A stretch of DNA of 64,000 nucleotides from Trichobilharzia regenti (taxonomy: Eukaryota > Platyhelminthes > Trematoda > Strigeidida > Schistosomatidae): contig OX235270.1 of the NCBI GenBank assembly GCA_944472135.2, positions 45,136,352 to 45,200,351 of the forward strand, written 5' to 3'. Positions within the stretch are counted from its first letter, which is position 1. Every line of letters starts with the position of its first letter. Both the position numbers and the translations under genes were made by a program. The notes below the pieces were generated by a model. That model was not told the origin of the DNA. It worked only from the letters and a program-made list of their open reading frames with translations, and did no database searches. Positions 1 through 11,540 of this stretch are shown in pieces.

Positions 1-59
1 TAATGAAAATCAAATAGCCAGAAAGAATAAATAACAAGAAACTGTGGGAACAAACCAAT

Positions 60-356
60 CAAGACCCGATTGCTCAACAACTACGTAGGAGAAAATGGAG
101 GTTGATTTATCGGACATACATTGAGGAAACTGTCGAATGACATCGCGCGCCAGGTCATCGCTCGAGTGGAATCCCAATGCGAAGTGATGAGTGAGTCATC
201 TTAGGGTCACATGGAGGAAGTCATCTGGCGAAGGGGAAATGATGGATCGTGAGCAATCGTGATCCAAGCTGAAGTGGATGGCAGAAGATAGGACAAGGTG
301 GAGATGTGTTGTTGAAGACCTATGTTCCACCAGAAACTCAAGGAAATAAAAACAAT
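60..356 (+). mobile_element. Diverged RTE-1 3'-end relic
   Basis: Decayed copy of the 3' end of the RTE-1 family that recurs in this window. The track of 'gattgctcaacaactacg', 'ggaggttgatttatcgg', 'gaggaaactgtcgaatgac' and 'tcgctcgagtggaatccc' lines up in order with the 3' parts of the better copies at 7036 and 34813. It is far more diverged than those, so it is an old insertion. It ends about 170 bases before the LSM14 start codon, so the gene's proximal promoter abuts it. Confidence 0.6.
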
Positions 357-367
357 AAAATTAAAAC

Positions 368-377
368 GTCACGTGAC
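368..377. promoter_or_regulatory. Possible E-box palindrome upstream of LSM14 homologue
   Basis: A perfect 10-base palindrome GTCACGTGAC containing CACGTG lies about 150 bases upstream of the LSM14 start codon, just after the RTE relic. CACGTG with TC/GA flanks is the classic site for bHLH-zip factors (USF/TFE/MITF type). No TATA box is evident. The role is inference from position and motif only; the transcription start is unknown. Confidence 0.3.
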
Positions 378-523
378 AACTGACATCTTGTCTCACCATG
401 CATGCAAGATAAAATGTTTTTCCAAAGTGTCATCCAACACTACATCTCTGCACTTCGACATCTTGTTTGACTAGCGTTGTCTCGAGTGCGCAAAGGATAA
501 ACTTGACCTCCATTTGTCCAAAG

Positions 524-3500
524 ATGAACACATCTGACTTGGCTCTAATTGGTTGTCGGGTCAGTATTATATCTAAAGCGAAGATAAGATATGAGGGAAA
601 TCTTCACTCTATAGATTTTGACACACCCAATGAACCGGTTATTACCCTGTCAAAAGGTATTTTCAGTGTGAACTATAATGACTTTCAGTTTGGTCTTTCG
701 GCACAGAGGATCGTCCATGTGAAAGGCCGGTGGCTCCAAGAAACGAAGAATATAACCAGGTGGTGTTTCGTGGTCGAGATCTGGATGATGTGCGCGTTGT
801 GCATTCCTCAGTATTTCTGAATGAAGATTCCGCAATTGTTAGTGCGGCACCCGGGGTAGGTGTTTTTTGTAATGTATTACATATTTTTCAGTCCACCTTA
901 TCTCATCCTCCTGGTATACAATCAAGTAGTAGCAGAGGACGTGGGGGTAATTTATATTTATTTGATTCAGTGAATAATAGATTTGACTTCAAATCGTGCT
1001 ACTACTGGACGTCCCGAAGTACCTCCAGCAACTCCACCTCAGTCTTTTTCACTTGATAGTTTAAATCAAGATAATTCTCCGAGCTCATCGAATTATCATC
1101 CACCTGTCGTTGGTTCTCGCCCTGGTCCTGTGGGCACAGTTCACACGGAGAAGTCTCACTCCGATAATCGTGGACCAAGACCCTTCGGTGATGGACGCAG
1201 TGACATAGACCCAAGTATGTTTGGAAGAACAGATACAACTGCGAAAAATATGTCGGAATCAGGCTCTAGTTCAGGGCGACAACGTCATGTCCCAGGCTCT
1301 GGTCACCATGATTACTCCCATGCGTGGACTGGTAGAGATCACGCGGTTAGGAAGGGAGACACCTATAGGAATGCGTCCAGTTATAATCAGGGCCACGATT
1401 ATTCAAGAGATAGAAGAGGGGGTTTCCACCAACAATATGCATCGAATCATCGTGGATCTAGGGGTTCTGGACACTATGGGGGCTGGAGTGGGCGCTCTGG
1501 TGGTGGACATGAATGGACGAAATATAGAACTAATTCACACGCTACGTCGGGGGAGGCTACTAACTTCTCAGGTGAATATGACTATGAAAGAGCTAATGCA
1601 GAACTTGCAGCGGAGTTGGAGAAAATAACCATAAATACTGTAAGTCTTGTTGGCAATAGTTATATGCTTTTTTAAGAAGACAGGATCGTCTAATGCCTCA
1701 GCTGACAATACTGACAATGACGGTAGCAGCGCAGCTGGAGACGAAAATACTTGTTATGATAAGTCCAAGTCGTTCTTCGATACTATTAGCTCGGAAATGA
1801 TGGACCGTGCTAATGGGTAAGTAATAAAAGTAGCAGCAACTTTTTCATTTCAACCGCAGTATTTTAATTGTTACATTTTTGTTATGACTCCCAGTAGGAT
1901 GTGGTGACTTTTTCAGTGGACCGGAAAATTTCTGTGCGTAGTATATGCGCACTTTGCTCAATAGAAAGGGATTTTCGTCCAGTCTGCGCAATCATGCGAC
2001 AAGGTGATACCTATTAGTACTGTAGACTAGATGCAAGTGTTGTCCAAGCAGTCTGCCACTTTTAGCCAACAAAGTTGACTGATTCTTAATCACGGACTCA
2101 GTGTAATGCGTGAGGGACTGGGTGTAAGTAAAAAGCAACCAAAAGCTTCCTAGTACATATCTAATCCAGTTGAATTAGTATATTTAACGACCACGAGCAG
2201 ATAAGCGATCTTTGGACTAGTAAGTGGGGGGGGACTAGTCTGAGGAGTCACAATGTAATTATGAAATATAGTTGCAAGTTCCCATTTAACAAGTAAATTT
2301 CTAGTATGATTGGAAATGTGTGCTGACTGGAGTTATTAAGTCTACAACCTCAAACAAGAGATAATCTCGCCATTCCTACCTTAATTACAAAAATTAGGAT
2401 GTAATGACGTCATATAATTCAGCAAAGAAAGGTTGCCATCAGTTAAATGTGTCGTGATTCTCATAAGGTTGTTTAAATAATTTCCAGCTGTTATCAAACG
2501 ACACTGACTTAGGAAAACTTTTTTAAGGACTGAGAAAGCACCTTGAAAAAAGTTGTTTGAGGTTGGACATTCCTATTTACGATAACAAATTGGAATTAGT
2601 TACATATGAAATTTTGTCTCTGTGAGAGAACCTTGCAGTACTGTAAACTGTATCAGCATGGTCAAGTTATTCAATGAGATATTTCACCTCGAATTTTCAA
2701 AACAATTTTAGATTTGGTATCCTAAAGTTGCTCTTTATATTTACTCATACTTTTTTTTATTGTCCTGTCGTTTTTCTCTATCACTTCCACCTTATGTTAG
2801 TATGAAGTTTGACAAACTAGACCGGTTCATCACAAATTATCATTGTTCGCTATAACTGAGTTTATGTACGTTTCACCTGTTTTCGCTCTTATTCACATTC
2901 TGAAATCCTCAAGAATGAATATTTGTGAAGTAATAAGTATGAGAAAAGCCGCTGAGATCAACTGACTTCTCGGAATTTTGCTTTTCAGTTGCTTAAAGAC
3001 AAAATGTGAAACATGGTACAAATTAAGAAATAAAAGGTATTAAAGGAGGATTCATCCTAGTTACTGCCATTCCAAGTGTCTTTATATGCATTTAGAAGCT
3101 GAATACTCGCTCGTGTTGCTTCTAAACTAGAAAGCTAGTTCTACCAGTATAATCTATTCATTTTTGATTTTCAAGATAACCAATGTGCCTCTTGGAGTTA
3201 TTTATTGTTTCTTAAATAAAAATGCGAACTCAGAATGTAGCTTTTTAGCAGTGAAATTTCATTGGCATCCTGTAGATTCATCTGTTTTGCTGATTTGTGC
3301 TCAGTCGCTTTCAAGCCACCTCTCATTGACATGAGTATCTGGAAGTAAACTGAAGCTAAACGGACCACTATCATACAGTCCTAAAAGATATCACCCGGCA
3401 GGGCTCTGCGTGACCAGTCTTTTGTACTACTTACAGTTTCATGCTTTTCGGAGGTGTGCAATGAGTGATTATACACGAACGTTAACGAGAATACCTCCAG

Positions 3501-4486
3501 ATAAAGAGTATGTGACTAGCTGTTGGTCGTTTCCTGTTCTTAGATGTCTCCAAATAAGAAACATGTTGTGGTGGTGAAATGTCTTGTGTGCAGGACTTTC
3601 TTACCTTTTTAAGGTTGTCTACCTAAGACATGTAGAACCTTGACTAGAAATGCATCATACGTCACCGGGAAGAAAATAGAGGTGAAATATTGTTTCAGTA
3701 GCCCGGAAGAAACATTCGAATGAATATTAATTTAGTTTTTCAGACTTTTGATGACGGATTCCATGTAAATTTTCGGCGGTTTTGTATATCGTTGGTTCTG
3801 GATGTCTCGAGGGTGTCAACACCTCTTTTTTGGATCAATATAGATTTGTGCATTGTGGAATGATGTCATTGTTTAATTTAAAGACATCCTTACCTTGATT
3901 GACATAGAAAAGCGACAGCTCACCCAGTCGCCTCATATTGATGAAGTCTCACAATTTCTTCAGTTGACTGTCATTTCCCCTCAACCTCCCCTCACTTTGA
4001 TTAGCACTTTGAACACTTATTGGTTTTCAGAGGGTATAACCGTAGTCACAGTTATGTTCAAGATCAAAGTGATCGGTACAGTGAGTGATTAAAAATATAA
4101 TCCACCTACACATTTAAGGTGTTTAACTAATTTTCACTTGTGGACCAGAAGATTCACTATTACCTTCTAGGAAGTCATTTTTTCCATTTAATTGGTTGCT
4201 AAATGTTTTCAGTAATGCATCATTTTTCGTTTCCATTTATAGTGTAAATCCTCAAGGAATGAATAGAAGAGATGAAAGACTTCTAAATTCAACCACATTC
4301 GGAACTGTTCCACAAATGTACGTCCGACGAACGGGCTATAACAATCAACGGTCTTTCGGTTATGGCCATCGAAGAGGTAATGCATCTAGTGGTAACTTCT
4401 GGCGTTCTTCTGGCACCGGACATAATAAAACAATATTCACCAATTCACCACATACGCCTCTTCCAACCTCGGGACGAGCTGGTTGA
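524..4486 (+). CDS. LSM14: LSM14/RAP55/Scd6 (Trailer hitch) homologue, six exons
   Basis: Exons read as 524-656, 689-855, 892-946, 981-1639, 1677-1816 and 4243-4486: 1398 nt, 465 residues, stop TGA. All introns are GT-AG and the frame stays open through every junction. LSM14 proteins act in P-bodies and mRNPs in translational repression and decapping, binding DDX6/Me31B, 4E-T and EDC4. Visible parts in order: N-terminal LSm domain (about 5-82; IRYEGNLHSIDF, then WSFGTEDRP and VVFRGRDLDDVRV), S/P/G-rich linker, RG-rich tract (262-294), DFDF-like box (FSGEYDYERANAEL, 314-327), FFD box (YDKSKSFFDTIS, 365-376), TFG box (RRDERLLNSTTFGT, 393-406) and a basic C-terminus. Length is close to vertebrate LSM14A. 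The ATG at 524 was chosen because the LSm domain begins right after it. A second acceptor at 4212 would add ten in-frame residues (NASFFVSIYS). The box order makes the family assignment firm; the 3' acceptor choice is open. Confidence 0.9.
657..1676 (+). other. Four micro-introns in LSM14 homologue
   Basis: Introns at 657-688 (32 nt), 856-891 (36 nt), 947-980 (34 nt) and 1640-1676 (37 nt), each GT...AG. Removing the first joins the two halves of the LSm domain, which otherwise lie in different frames. Very short introns near the 5' end with longer ones 3' are typical of schistosome genes. The last one ends in aagaag, a tandem (NAGNAG) acceptor: use of either AG keeps the frame and adds or drops one lysine. 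Confidence 0.85.
1817..4242 (+). other. Large fifth intron of LSM14 homologue
   Basis: About 2.43 kb between donor GTAAGT at 1817 and acceptor tttatag at 4242. An alternative in-frame acceptor, ttttcag, ends at 4212. I see no recognisable mobile element or RNA gene inside it. The 65-codon open stretch at 3895-4092 has no family features. Confidence 0.7.
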
Positions 4487-5255
4487 CGAAAACTGTACAT
4501 TTAAACACATTTACTCAGTGCAAACTATTTGACGGAGAACGATAAGTTGATATGAAACTATTTCGATCTCAATTTGGATGGCTTATGTATGCCAGTCCTC
4601 GCATCTGTATGTGATTTATCTATTTATCATTATTTTTGTTTGAGAATGCAGACTGTAAAAGTAATTATAGTGCCAATATTGTATTCATAAAACTCTGGAA
4701 TAGAATGGTTGTCTTGAATATTTTAGCACGGCTGTTGTTTGTTGTGTTTCGTATTCATTTTACTTGTTCATACGTCGTAACTTGGTCCAATTTCTACTCC
4801 TTACGGGATAATCATGTAAATATTTGTTCTACACATGTACTTCAATTATTCACAGATTCCGTAAGTGTTGTTTATGCATTCAATTCGATTGAATTCCAGC
4901 ATATATTACATTACTGGTTTATCGTATTGCTGCGTTTAAATAGTTTCTACAAAATGTAATGCATGTTCATCGCTGATTGGTTTTGAGAAAGCTGGTGACT
5001 ACTAGAGAAGACTTAATAATTCACTAAGGACTGAAGTGTAATTGTAGGGCCTGCCAAACTGTATGGTATTTGGATGTCGATGGGATTGGTTAGATTTTTA
5101 TCTCAGTTTTTGACAAAAGAATATACTAGTTATTGTAAGTGATTGTATCTAGTCATTGTGCTTAAATGGATGGTAACCCTCTTAATGTAATTATACAGGA
5201 TCAAAAGTTCATTTTTCAAAATTCATTCTTGAATCATTTATGACTTATTAGTGTA
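4487..5255 (+). other. 3' flank/UTR of LSM14 homologue, nothing else seen
   Basis: AT-rich sequence after the LSM14 stop. It presumably contains the 3' UTR, but I see no clear AATAAA signal close to the stop. The 107-codon open stretch 4636-4959 is low-complexity hydrophobic sequence with no recognisable domain and is not called. Confidence 0.4.
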
Positions 5256-5880
5256 AGTCATTTATTTATTTAAACGCATAAAAACTTGGTACAATATGGC
5301 ACCAAGAAGGATGCGCCACGCAATAATAATAAAACAACATAGATCAAAAGAAAAAAATATAAGTAGGAAACAGATAAAGAATTTCATCTGGAAGGAAAAC
5401 AGTCATGCTTAACAAGTTCAAACAGTATTCGTTAACTGTCATCGGGAAGGGAAGAAAGAAGGAAATTGCAACACGTGTAATAGCACGGGATAAGTTTCAT
5501 TGATTGTTTTTGCTGCTTTATTCAATTCATTGTGTGAGGGCTTGAGATACTCCCCGGGCACCTAGACCAAAGCAGGTGGTTTTTTTAAGGGACTACCTCC
5601 CGAGCCTTTGACTTAGAGTCTTATCCGCAAGGCAGCGTCAGGAGCTGCATTCCCATGGTTTCCGGTGACCCACATGGGTTCATACGCCATTTGATCCGAT
5701 TGGATACTGGAGCTCATGTACCCCATGGTAACTGATTTTAGTCTAACCGCTATCCAAATAACCTTGACATGGTAGGACCTGCAGGGACATGAGTCCCAGT
5801 CAGTTTAGCATGTTGGGTCATTACGGTATTCAAGCCCGACCACTACGACAAGGTAGCAATTATCGGCTGGGAATGTAAGT
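5256..5880 (-). repeat. Unclassified dispersed repeat, possibly 5' part of a non-LTR element
   Basis: This stretch is richer in GC than its surroundings, with a segment starting 'ttatttatttaaacgcat' and a long block at 5540-5880. It reads like a mobile-element leader or untranslated region. No intact domain can be translated, and no second copy occurs in the window, so class and strand are guesses. Confidence 0.3.
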
Positions 5881-6619
5881 CAGTGAACTAAACATGTTAC
5901 TGTCTAGTTACTGTCACAGGTTTTGTAGAAAACTACTGGTGGATTGTGCGTTTTGCGTTCTTCTGCTGATATACGCGGAGAAACAGCTGGTATTGTGGCG
6001 TGGTAGTTCGCGTGTCCCGATTACTTAATTATTTATGGGAGTTGTAAGAATTATGTCGGTTGGTTATTGGCAGAACAAAAGCAGCTGTCACCTTATCGAA
6101 ATTTTATCCGACTTTACAGGGACTAATTTGATTAGCGTTGCGTTCGAAGACTTAATGTCTGCCAACAGAGTACTATTATTGTGGAGATTACGTAACGTGG
6201 AAATGCTTGACATGAGTTTTTTTTTAGCTCAAAGTAAATTGCTTTCTCACAGATCGCATTTGTCAATATCCTTTTAATAGTAGAAAGTGAATTGGTTAAG
6301 CAAGTTGACTTCACTTACATAAGAGGCTGTATTATAATCAGTGGTTTAATGATCTACGAAATAAGGGTTTTGTCTAGCCATCAGAAGTTTACGCTGTAGG
6401 TATACTTACTGCTACTAATGTAAGCATAGAACCAGAATGTAATCCCATATTAGGTTAGTCTATTTTTTCACACATATACTCAATAGTAGACGGAATCCAA
6501 TTCACTTCTGAGTTAGAAAACGAACAGGGTGAAATTTGCCATGCTAGACTATAGAATAAGGCGAAAACAAGATAGTGGGCTGGATACTAGTATTTATAGC
6601 TAACCGATACACCAATAAA
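5881..6619. other. AT-rich intergenic, nothing recognised
   Basis: Both strands examined. Short open stretches at 6035-6277 and 6132-6314 have no domain features. Confidence 0.4.
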
Positions 6620-8430
6620 TACTTAGATTTTAATTCATCCCATCCAGAATCGGTAAAGATCGGGTTAGTTAAATGAATGGGCCGAGAGCTTAACTAGTAA
6701 GGGAAAAGATTTAAAAAATGAAATCAAACAAATAAAGGAAGTATTACTAGTGAATAACCTCCCACCAGAATTTATTGAAAAATATAAAGAACCATAGTAA
6801 AACTAGGATTAGCAATGCAAATGACAAAAATGACAATAATATGGAATCCGAAACCCCTGTAGTACTGACGTTATAAAGAAAGAACGTCAGAGTCTTTACG
6901 TCGGATTCTCAGTGAGTCTGCAATTAGGGTGACATTAAAACCAACCAACTCTCTCCGAGTTAAACTTTGTCGGCTTAGGGACCCAATAGACCCAACTAAG
7001 AAGAATAATATAATTTACCAAATACCATGTAATGATCTTCCTGATTGCAGTAGATTGGATGATGCGACAGACAACGGGCAATGAGGAATCAGGCATAAAA
7101 TGGACCCACACAAAAAACTTGGAGGATTTGGACTTCGCTGATGATATATGTCTGATTTCCCACAAACTGGAAGATATGCAAGTGAAAAGCAACACGTTGG
7201 TAGAAGAAGCATCCAGAGAAGTTAGGACTTCAGGTGAACATAGAGAAAACAGAGGTGGTGAAGATTCCTGGCCAACGACAACAGACAACATAAATGGGAA
7301 GAACCTGAAAGAAACAACCTTCACACACCTACCTGGGAAACATCGTTTCAACTACAGACCAATAGGACTGACGAGGATATCAACGCCAGAATCGGAAAAG
7401 CAAGACAAGTTTTCATTACTCACAAGTCTGTGTGGAGGTCAACAGCACTCATCATCAAAAATAACATCCGGATTCTCAACTCCAATGTGAAGTGAGTCAG
7501 TCAGTGCTACTATACGATTGGATCAGAGACTTGGCCAGCGCGTCATAAACAGCATCTCAAACAAACTACAGACCTTCATCAACAGCACTTGTCTTCGCTC
7601 AACACCACTCAAGATCAGATGGCCGGGCGGCCAGAAAAGATCAGCAATAGGGTGGGATCTCTTGCAATGAGCGAACCAACCCAGCAGGAACCGATTGTGA
7701 AACAAATAGGCAGGAATAAATGGAGATGGATTGGCTGGCCATACGCTGAGGAAACCCTCAAGTGACATCACACACCAGACCATCGCTCGAGTGGAACCTG
7801 AAAGGGAAGCGGGTGGCGAGTCGGTCGTCAGTGCATGGGTGGGGTGACTTGGAGGAGGTCATGTGAAGAGGAGATGAAAGCGTGTGGGCAGACTTGGAGC
7901 GGAGTGAAACAGTTGGCAGAAAACCGAAGGCAGTGGAGACGCGAAGCTGAACCCCTGTGTTCGTTTAGGAATTAAAGGATGTAATAATAATAATAATAAT
8001 GTAATGACAGTTGATCGGGGTCAATTAGATTATTGGAACATAAAGAAATTGGGTTACACCTATGATGATTTACCCTACTGAGTTAAATAATCTAGAAGAA
8101 AGCCCATCCATTGCATTGCATTCACTTGCATTTAATCACAAAATAGGATAGGACAGGGTGAGAGTATTAAAAAGTAAAGTAGGTGGAGAGGGAAGTTAAT
8201 CACTGAAGCTTTGTTTATAGATTCAACACGGCACACGTGCAATCGGAATAATCCAACACCTATGCCGGAGATAAAGAAAGGGAAGTTGGAAACAGAAAGA
8301 TAGAAAAAAATATATAAGACAAGTTGTACAACTGTGTGACTGAAATTGGTATGATTACTAATGGTAATAATTTATGCTCGAAACTTTATCCAGTTGTTAA
8401 TACTGCATCGCTGTGTTGTATCTAAAATAA
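6620..8430 (+). mobile_element. Penelope-like element 3' part, split by an RTE-1 insertion
   Basis: Left piece (6620-7026): translation gives KIGLVK, then KNEIKQIKEVLLVNNLPPEF, matching the segment between RT and endonuclease in the PLE at 49530-50985. Next comes TLKPTNSLRVKLCRLRDPID and NNIIYQIPC, the start of a GIY-YIG region. Right piece (8008-8430): after a decayed stretch it gives WRGKLITEALFIDSTRHTCN, the endonuclease C-terminus, then a stop and a 3' UTR resembling the other copy. PLE proteins join a reverse transcriptase to a GIY-YIG nuclease. Stops and frameshifts show this copy is dead. An RTE-1 copy (7036-7998) interrupts it. Confidence 0.8.
7036..7998 (+). mobile_element. RTE-1 non-LTR retrotransposon, 5'-truncated, with 9-bp TSD
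   Basis: Encodes the RT C-terminal part starting just before FLIAVDWMM, with the catalytic box LDFADDICLISH, then the region after RT. The 3' tail is '...attaaaggatgtaataataataat'-like. The target duplication atgtaatga is at 7027-7035 and 7999-8007, within the PLE. Frameshifts break the reading frame. Typical 5'-truncated insertion by target-primed reverse transcription. Confidence 0.8.
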
Positions 8431-8439
8431 GCTTATCTA

Positions 8440-9605
8440 ATGTTTGGCTGTGAAGGGAATATCGAGAAAAAATATTCCACTGATCAAGGCAGTCTACTCG
8501 AACTCATGCAGCCAGGTAAGTGCTTACGGTGAATTGTTATATGATGTGGTGACAACTAGTGGTTTCCGTCAGGGGATGCCCACTATCTCCATTTCTATTT
8601 ATTTTCATCATAGATGTACTCATGCACTTAACCCTAACTCAATTCAGGGACTGACTTGTTACCATCAGCGAATAATCTCGTTGACTTGGAATATGCAGAT
8701 GATATAGTCCTTCTAGGTGAGGACGCTGATAAAATGCTGAGTCTTCTGAACACCTTGAGCTACTATCTTCGAATGTGTGGCATGCCATTCGCTCCCACCA
8801 AATGTAAGATGTTGCTAAAGGGTTGGACTACATTGACTCCTAGCTTAGTAACAGGGAGTGAAATGGTAGAACGCCTTGACCACTTCACTTATTTCGGAAG
8901 TTGCATCAGCCCAAACGGATTGATCGCTGAGGAAATCTCAGTACGGATATAGAAGGCTGGTTTCGCATATGCCAGTTTACGCCGTTTCTGGTGTATACGT
9001 AATATCCAGCTATCGATCAAAGAACATGTATACTACTCAGCAGTGCTCCGTCTTCCCTTATGTCTGTGAGACCTGGCCAATGAAAGTGGAAGACATGAAA
9101 AGGCTAGCTGTCTTTGATCATAGGTGCTTGCGTCCTATCTCCCGTGTGAAGTGGTATGATAGGGTGAGCATTATTGAGGTAAGGAGGGGAAGTCAGTAGA
9201 CGAGGCTCTGAAGTTACATAGATTTATATGGTTAGGACATGTGTAAAGTATGCCTAGCCGTCGCCTTCTTCGACGGGCAATGTCCGCTGACATAGGATCA
9301 GGTTGAAGACAAGCTAGAACCACGTAGGAAGGTGTAGACTTCTTAGTTGGGGTCCTCGGGACGGTAGAAACCAATGGCTGGAGACAATTGGTGTTATGGC
9401 TCAAAATCGTACTCAATCACAGCGCAGATGTATTCGCTCCTTGTGACTTATAATATCCAATAAAACTATATCATTCTCCCATGTTATTATTATTATTTTT
9501 GCTTCATATTTTTGTTTACTATCTCTATTTTGCGTTTCTCTTGCTCTGAGTGTGGCGACTTGAGCTGCTGCACATCGGTGCAAAGTTCTTTGTTGAAACC
9601 AGTTC
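8440..9605 (+). mobile_element. RTE-2 non-LTR retrotransposon fragment
   Basis: Starts within RT (KGISRKNIPLIKAVYSNSCS) and reaches LEYADDIVLLGEDADKM, the catalytic YADD box, at about 8690-8730. It then has the conserved C-terminal region (CETWPMKVEDMKRLAVFDHR) and a 3' UTR ending near 9605 (ctgctgcacatcggtg...). Several frameshifts are seen. It directly follows the PLE piece. Related copies lie at 15119, 24127 and 57561. Confidence 0.8.
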
Positions 9606-10740
9606 GTCAGTTATCTAATATGAAATTACACCTACTGTTAACCGATAGTTAGGTGTTGTTTGCAGTAGTTCACTGTCCATCCGTAAAATATAGTCACTAA
9701 GTGTAAGAAATCAACATAATTATTAACTACTTTACCACTTTCTTGTCTGTGTTTAGTTCACCCATCACACTAATATTAGTCTAAGTAAGTCAGCAAATGA
9801 AGTAAACTTTCATTGACTGAAGCGCGGAGTTTGTCTTACGCATTGTGATGGGTCCGTGGTTAGTTCGTCGCCAGAGTTCATTGTTTCTTATCCTTTCTGC
9901 TCATATGATCTTCATTACCGAGCCAGCAAAGGTAGTTATCGATGAAAGTTAACTTTTATTGACGCGGACGTCATATCTCTGAAGTGTTGACTTGAAATTA
10001 GTGTTTAGAATCCTTGTATTGGATAGGACGTGGACCATAGCTACTCCAGCATCTGTACGTTAAGAGTATTGTTATGTTTCGGAGTACTTTCTAATTCATA
10101 CATGCTCACATTAGGATTTCTGAAGTATCCTTTAATGGATAATTGTAGGTTTAATACATTAACTGTGGGAAATGATTCTAGTTAGAAAATATTTAGAAAC
10201 GAGAGAAAGTGGAAATCTGTGTTTTCGAACGATGTGCTTATTTGTAGGTATGGCCTTTTCATATGAACGACATACATTACATAAGACGACTGGAATACAG
10301 TCACTACAATTATTCTTCTATAAAAGTTAATCTTCACGTCTACACAATATTGTGTAGAAGAGTTTTACAGCAATAGAGACAGCATACTTTGTATATTCGA
10401 TAACGGAAAGTGGCCTGACGAGGAATTCATCGAATGAAGCCAGCCGTACTAAATTATTTAACCATGAAAACAAAGTTTTCACTGGATGACTTGGATGCCT
10501 AAATATTACTCACTTTGTCAGCGGATAGTGACATTGTGTTACGAACTAGTATCGGGTAATTTACAGACAAGAATATGATCTGCACTTGAAATCTGGTCGT
10601 GACGGCAACTGTAGTTAGTGGTGGTCAGAAAGACTAACATATATTATGTTATCACTTCATGAAATGATAAAATATTTCCAGACAAAAATACAAATGAGAA
10701 GAGCATGGATATGAATAGTTTCTCCTAAAAAGTTCATTAA
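9606..10740. other. Intergenic, nothing recognised
   Basis: AT-rich sequence. A short perfect palindrome (ctacacaatattgtgtag) is near 10338. No gene or element recognised. Confidence 0.4.
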
Positions 10741-10746
10741 AGTTCA

Positions 10747-11230
10747 TCAGACAGCAAATGAATGTGAAACCAGTTTACTCCACGATATGGTAGCCGAGCC
10801 TTCCAGTTTCGGTGGGAGTGTCGTATGACTCCACCTGTTTGAGGATGGTAGGTTGTTGTTCTGAAGCGTACAGCCTACAAGTTTAGTTACAGCTAAAAGT
10901 TGGCTACTACGACTTGCTGCCTGCGACCGGTTGTTATGGATGATGAGCACCTGAAATCCGCAGTTCTTCACAGAAACGCATGGGACTGTCTCTATAAATG
11001 CGACTTTGAGAGGTAATGTTTCCGGCCATCGGGTAAAATGGCAAACATATGTCAAAATATGAATGTATCCATGCGATTTGGAGGGACTATAACCAAGCCG
11101 ATACGGATGTGTTGGAAACGGCAATTTGGAGTTAGAAACGTACTGTACACTTTTGGCGAGCAACGTAATTACGAGTACAATGCCTTGCCTCTTGATTTCT
11201 GTCTAGCTGGGAAAAGCGATTAATGATAAG
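10747..11230 (-). mobile_element. Gypsy/Ty3-type LTR retrotransposon integrase relic
   Basis: The minus-strand frame gives SKSHGYIHILTYVCHFTRWP followed by ETLPLK, the start of a retroviral-type integrase core (the usual form is ..ThlltvvDrfTRWPEaipl). Downstream pieces NNRSQAASRSSQLLAVTKLV and LPSSNRWSH are frame-shifted or decayed versions of the TDrG.qF and hPqsNG motifs. The first catalytic Asp is replaced (VCHFTRWP) and motifs are out of frame, so it is dead. No LTRs are seen nearby. Schistosomes carry Gypsy elements such as Boudicca and Saci; which one this is cannot be decided here. Confidence 0.7.
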
Positions 11231-11278
11231 TGTAACGGTAGCTGGAAAGCTTGTGTGACGTAAACCTTGCAATACTTT

Positions 11279-11540
11279 GATTGGACACTAGTAACTAGTG
11301 CGATGTGTCTAGTCCTTACTTCAGTGCAGACTGAATTCTATCAGTCGGGTTTGCAATGTGATCACCATTCTAGGTAGCTCGCCATCACGGTGCGCATTGA
11401 TTTGATGATATTAGATGGTTGGAGGCAATCGGAAGGAAGCCTTGGACCTAGGTTTGGTGCGAGTTGACACTCGTCAGCAAGAAGTATCTGCGACCTTGAA
11501 GGAACTCATGTCCCTTCTTACCCCTGACCTTTTCTCTCAA
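11279..11540 (-). repeat. SINE-D fragment lacking its tRNA-like head
   Basis: Shares ordered blocks with the 55787-56238 insertion: the palindromic 'cactagtaactagtg', 'gtagctcgccatcacggtgc', 'atattagatggttggaggca' and 'gaaggaactcatgtccctt'. The part that would hold the tRNA-like head is replaced by unrelated sequence after about 11520. By comparison with the other copy the element's sense strand is minus. Confidence 0.7.

Noticed and set aside
1221..1628. 135-codon open stretch overlapping the LSM14 exon 4
   Set aside because: Shadow frame of the RG-rich LSM14 exon, whose frame is fixed by the DFDF-like box and splice phases.
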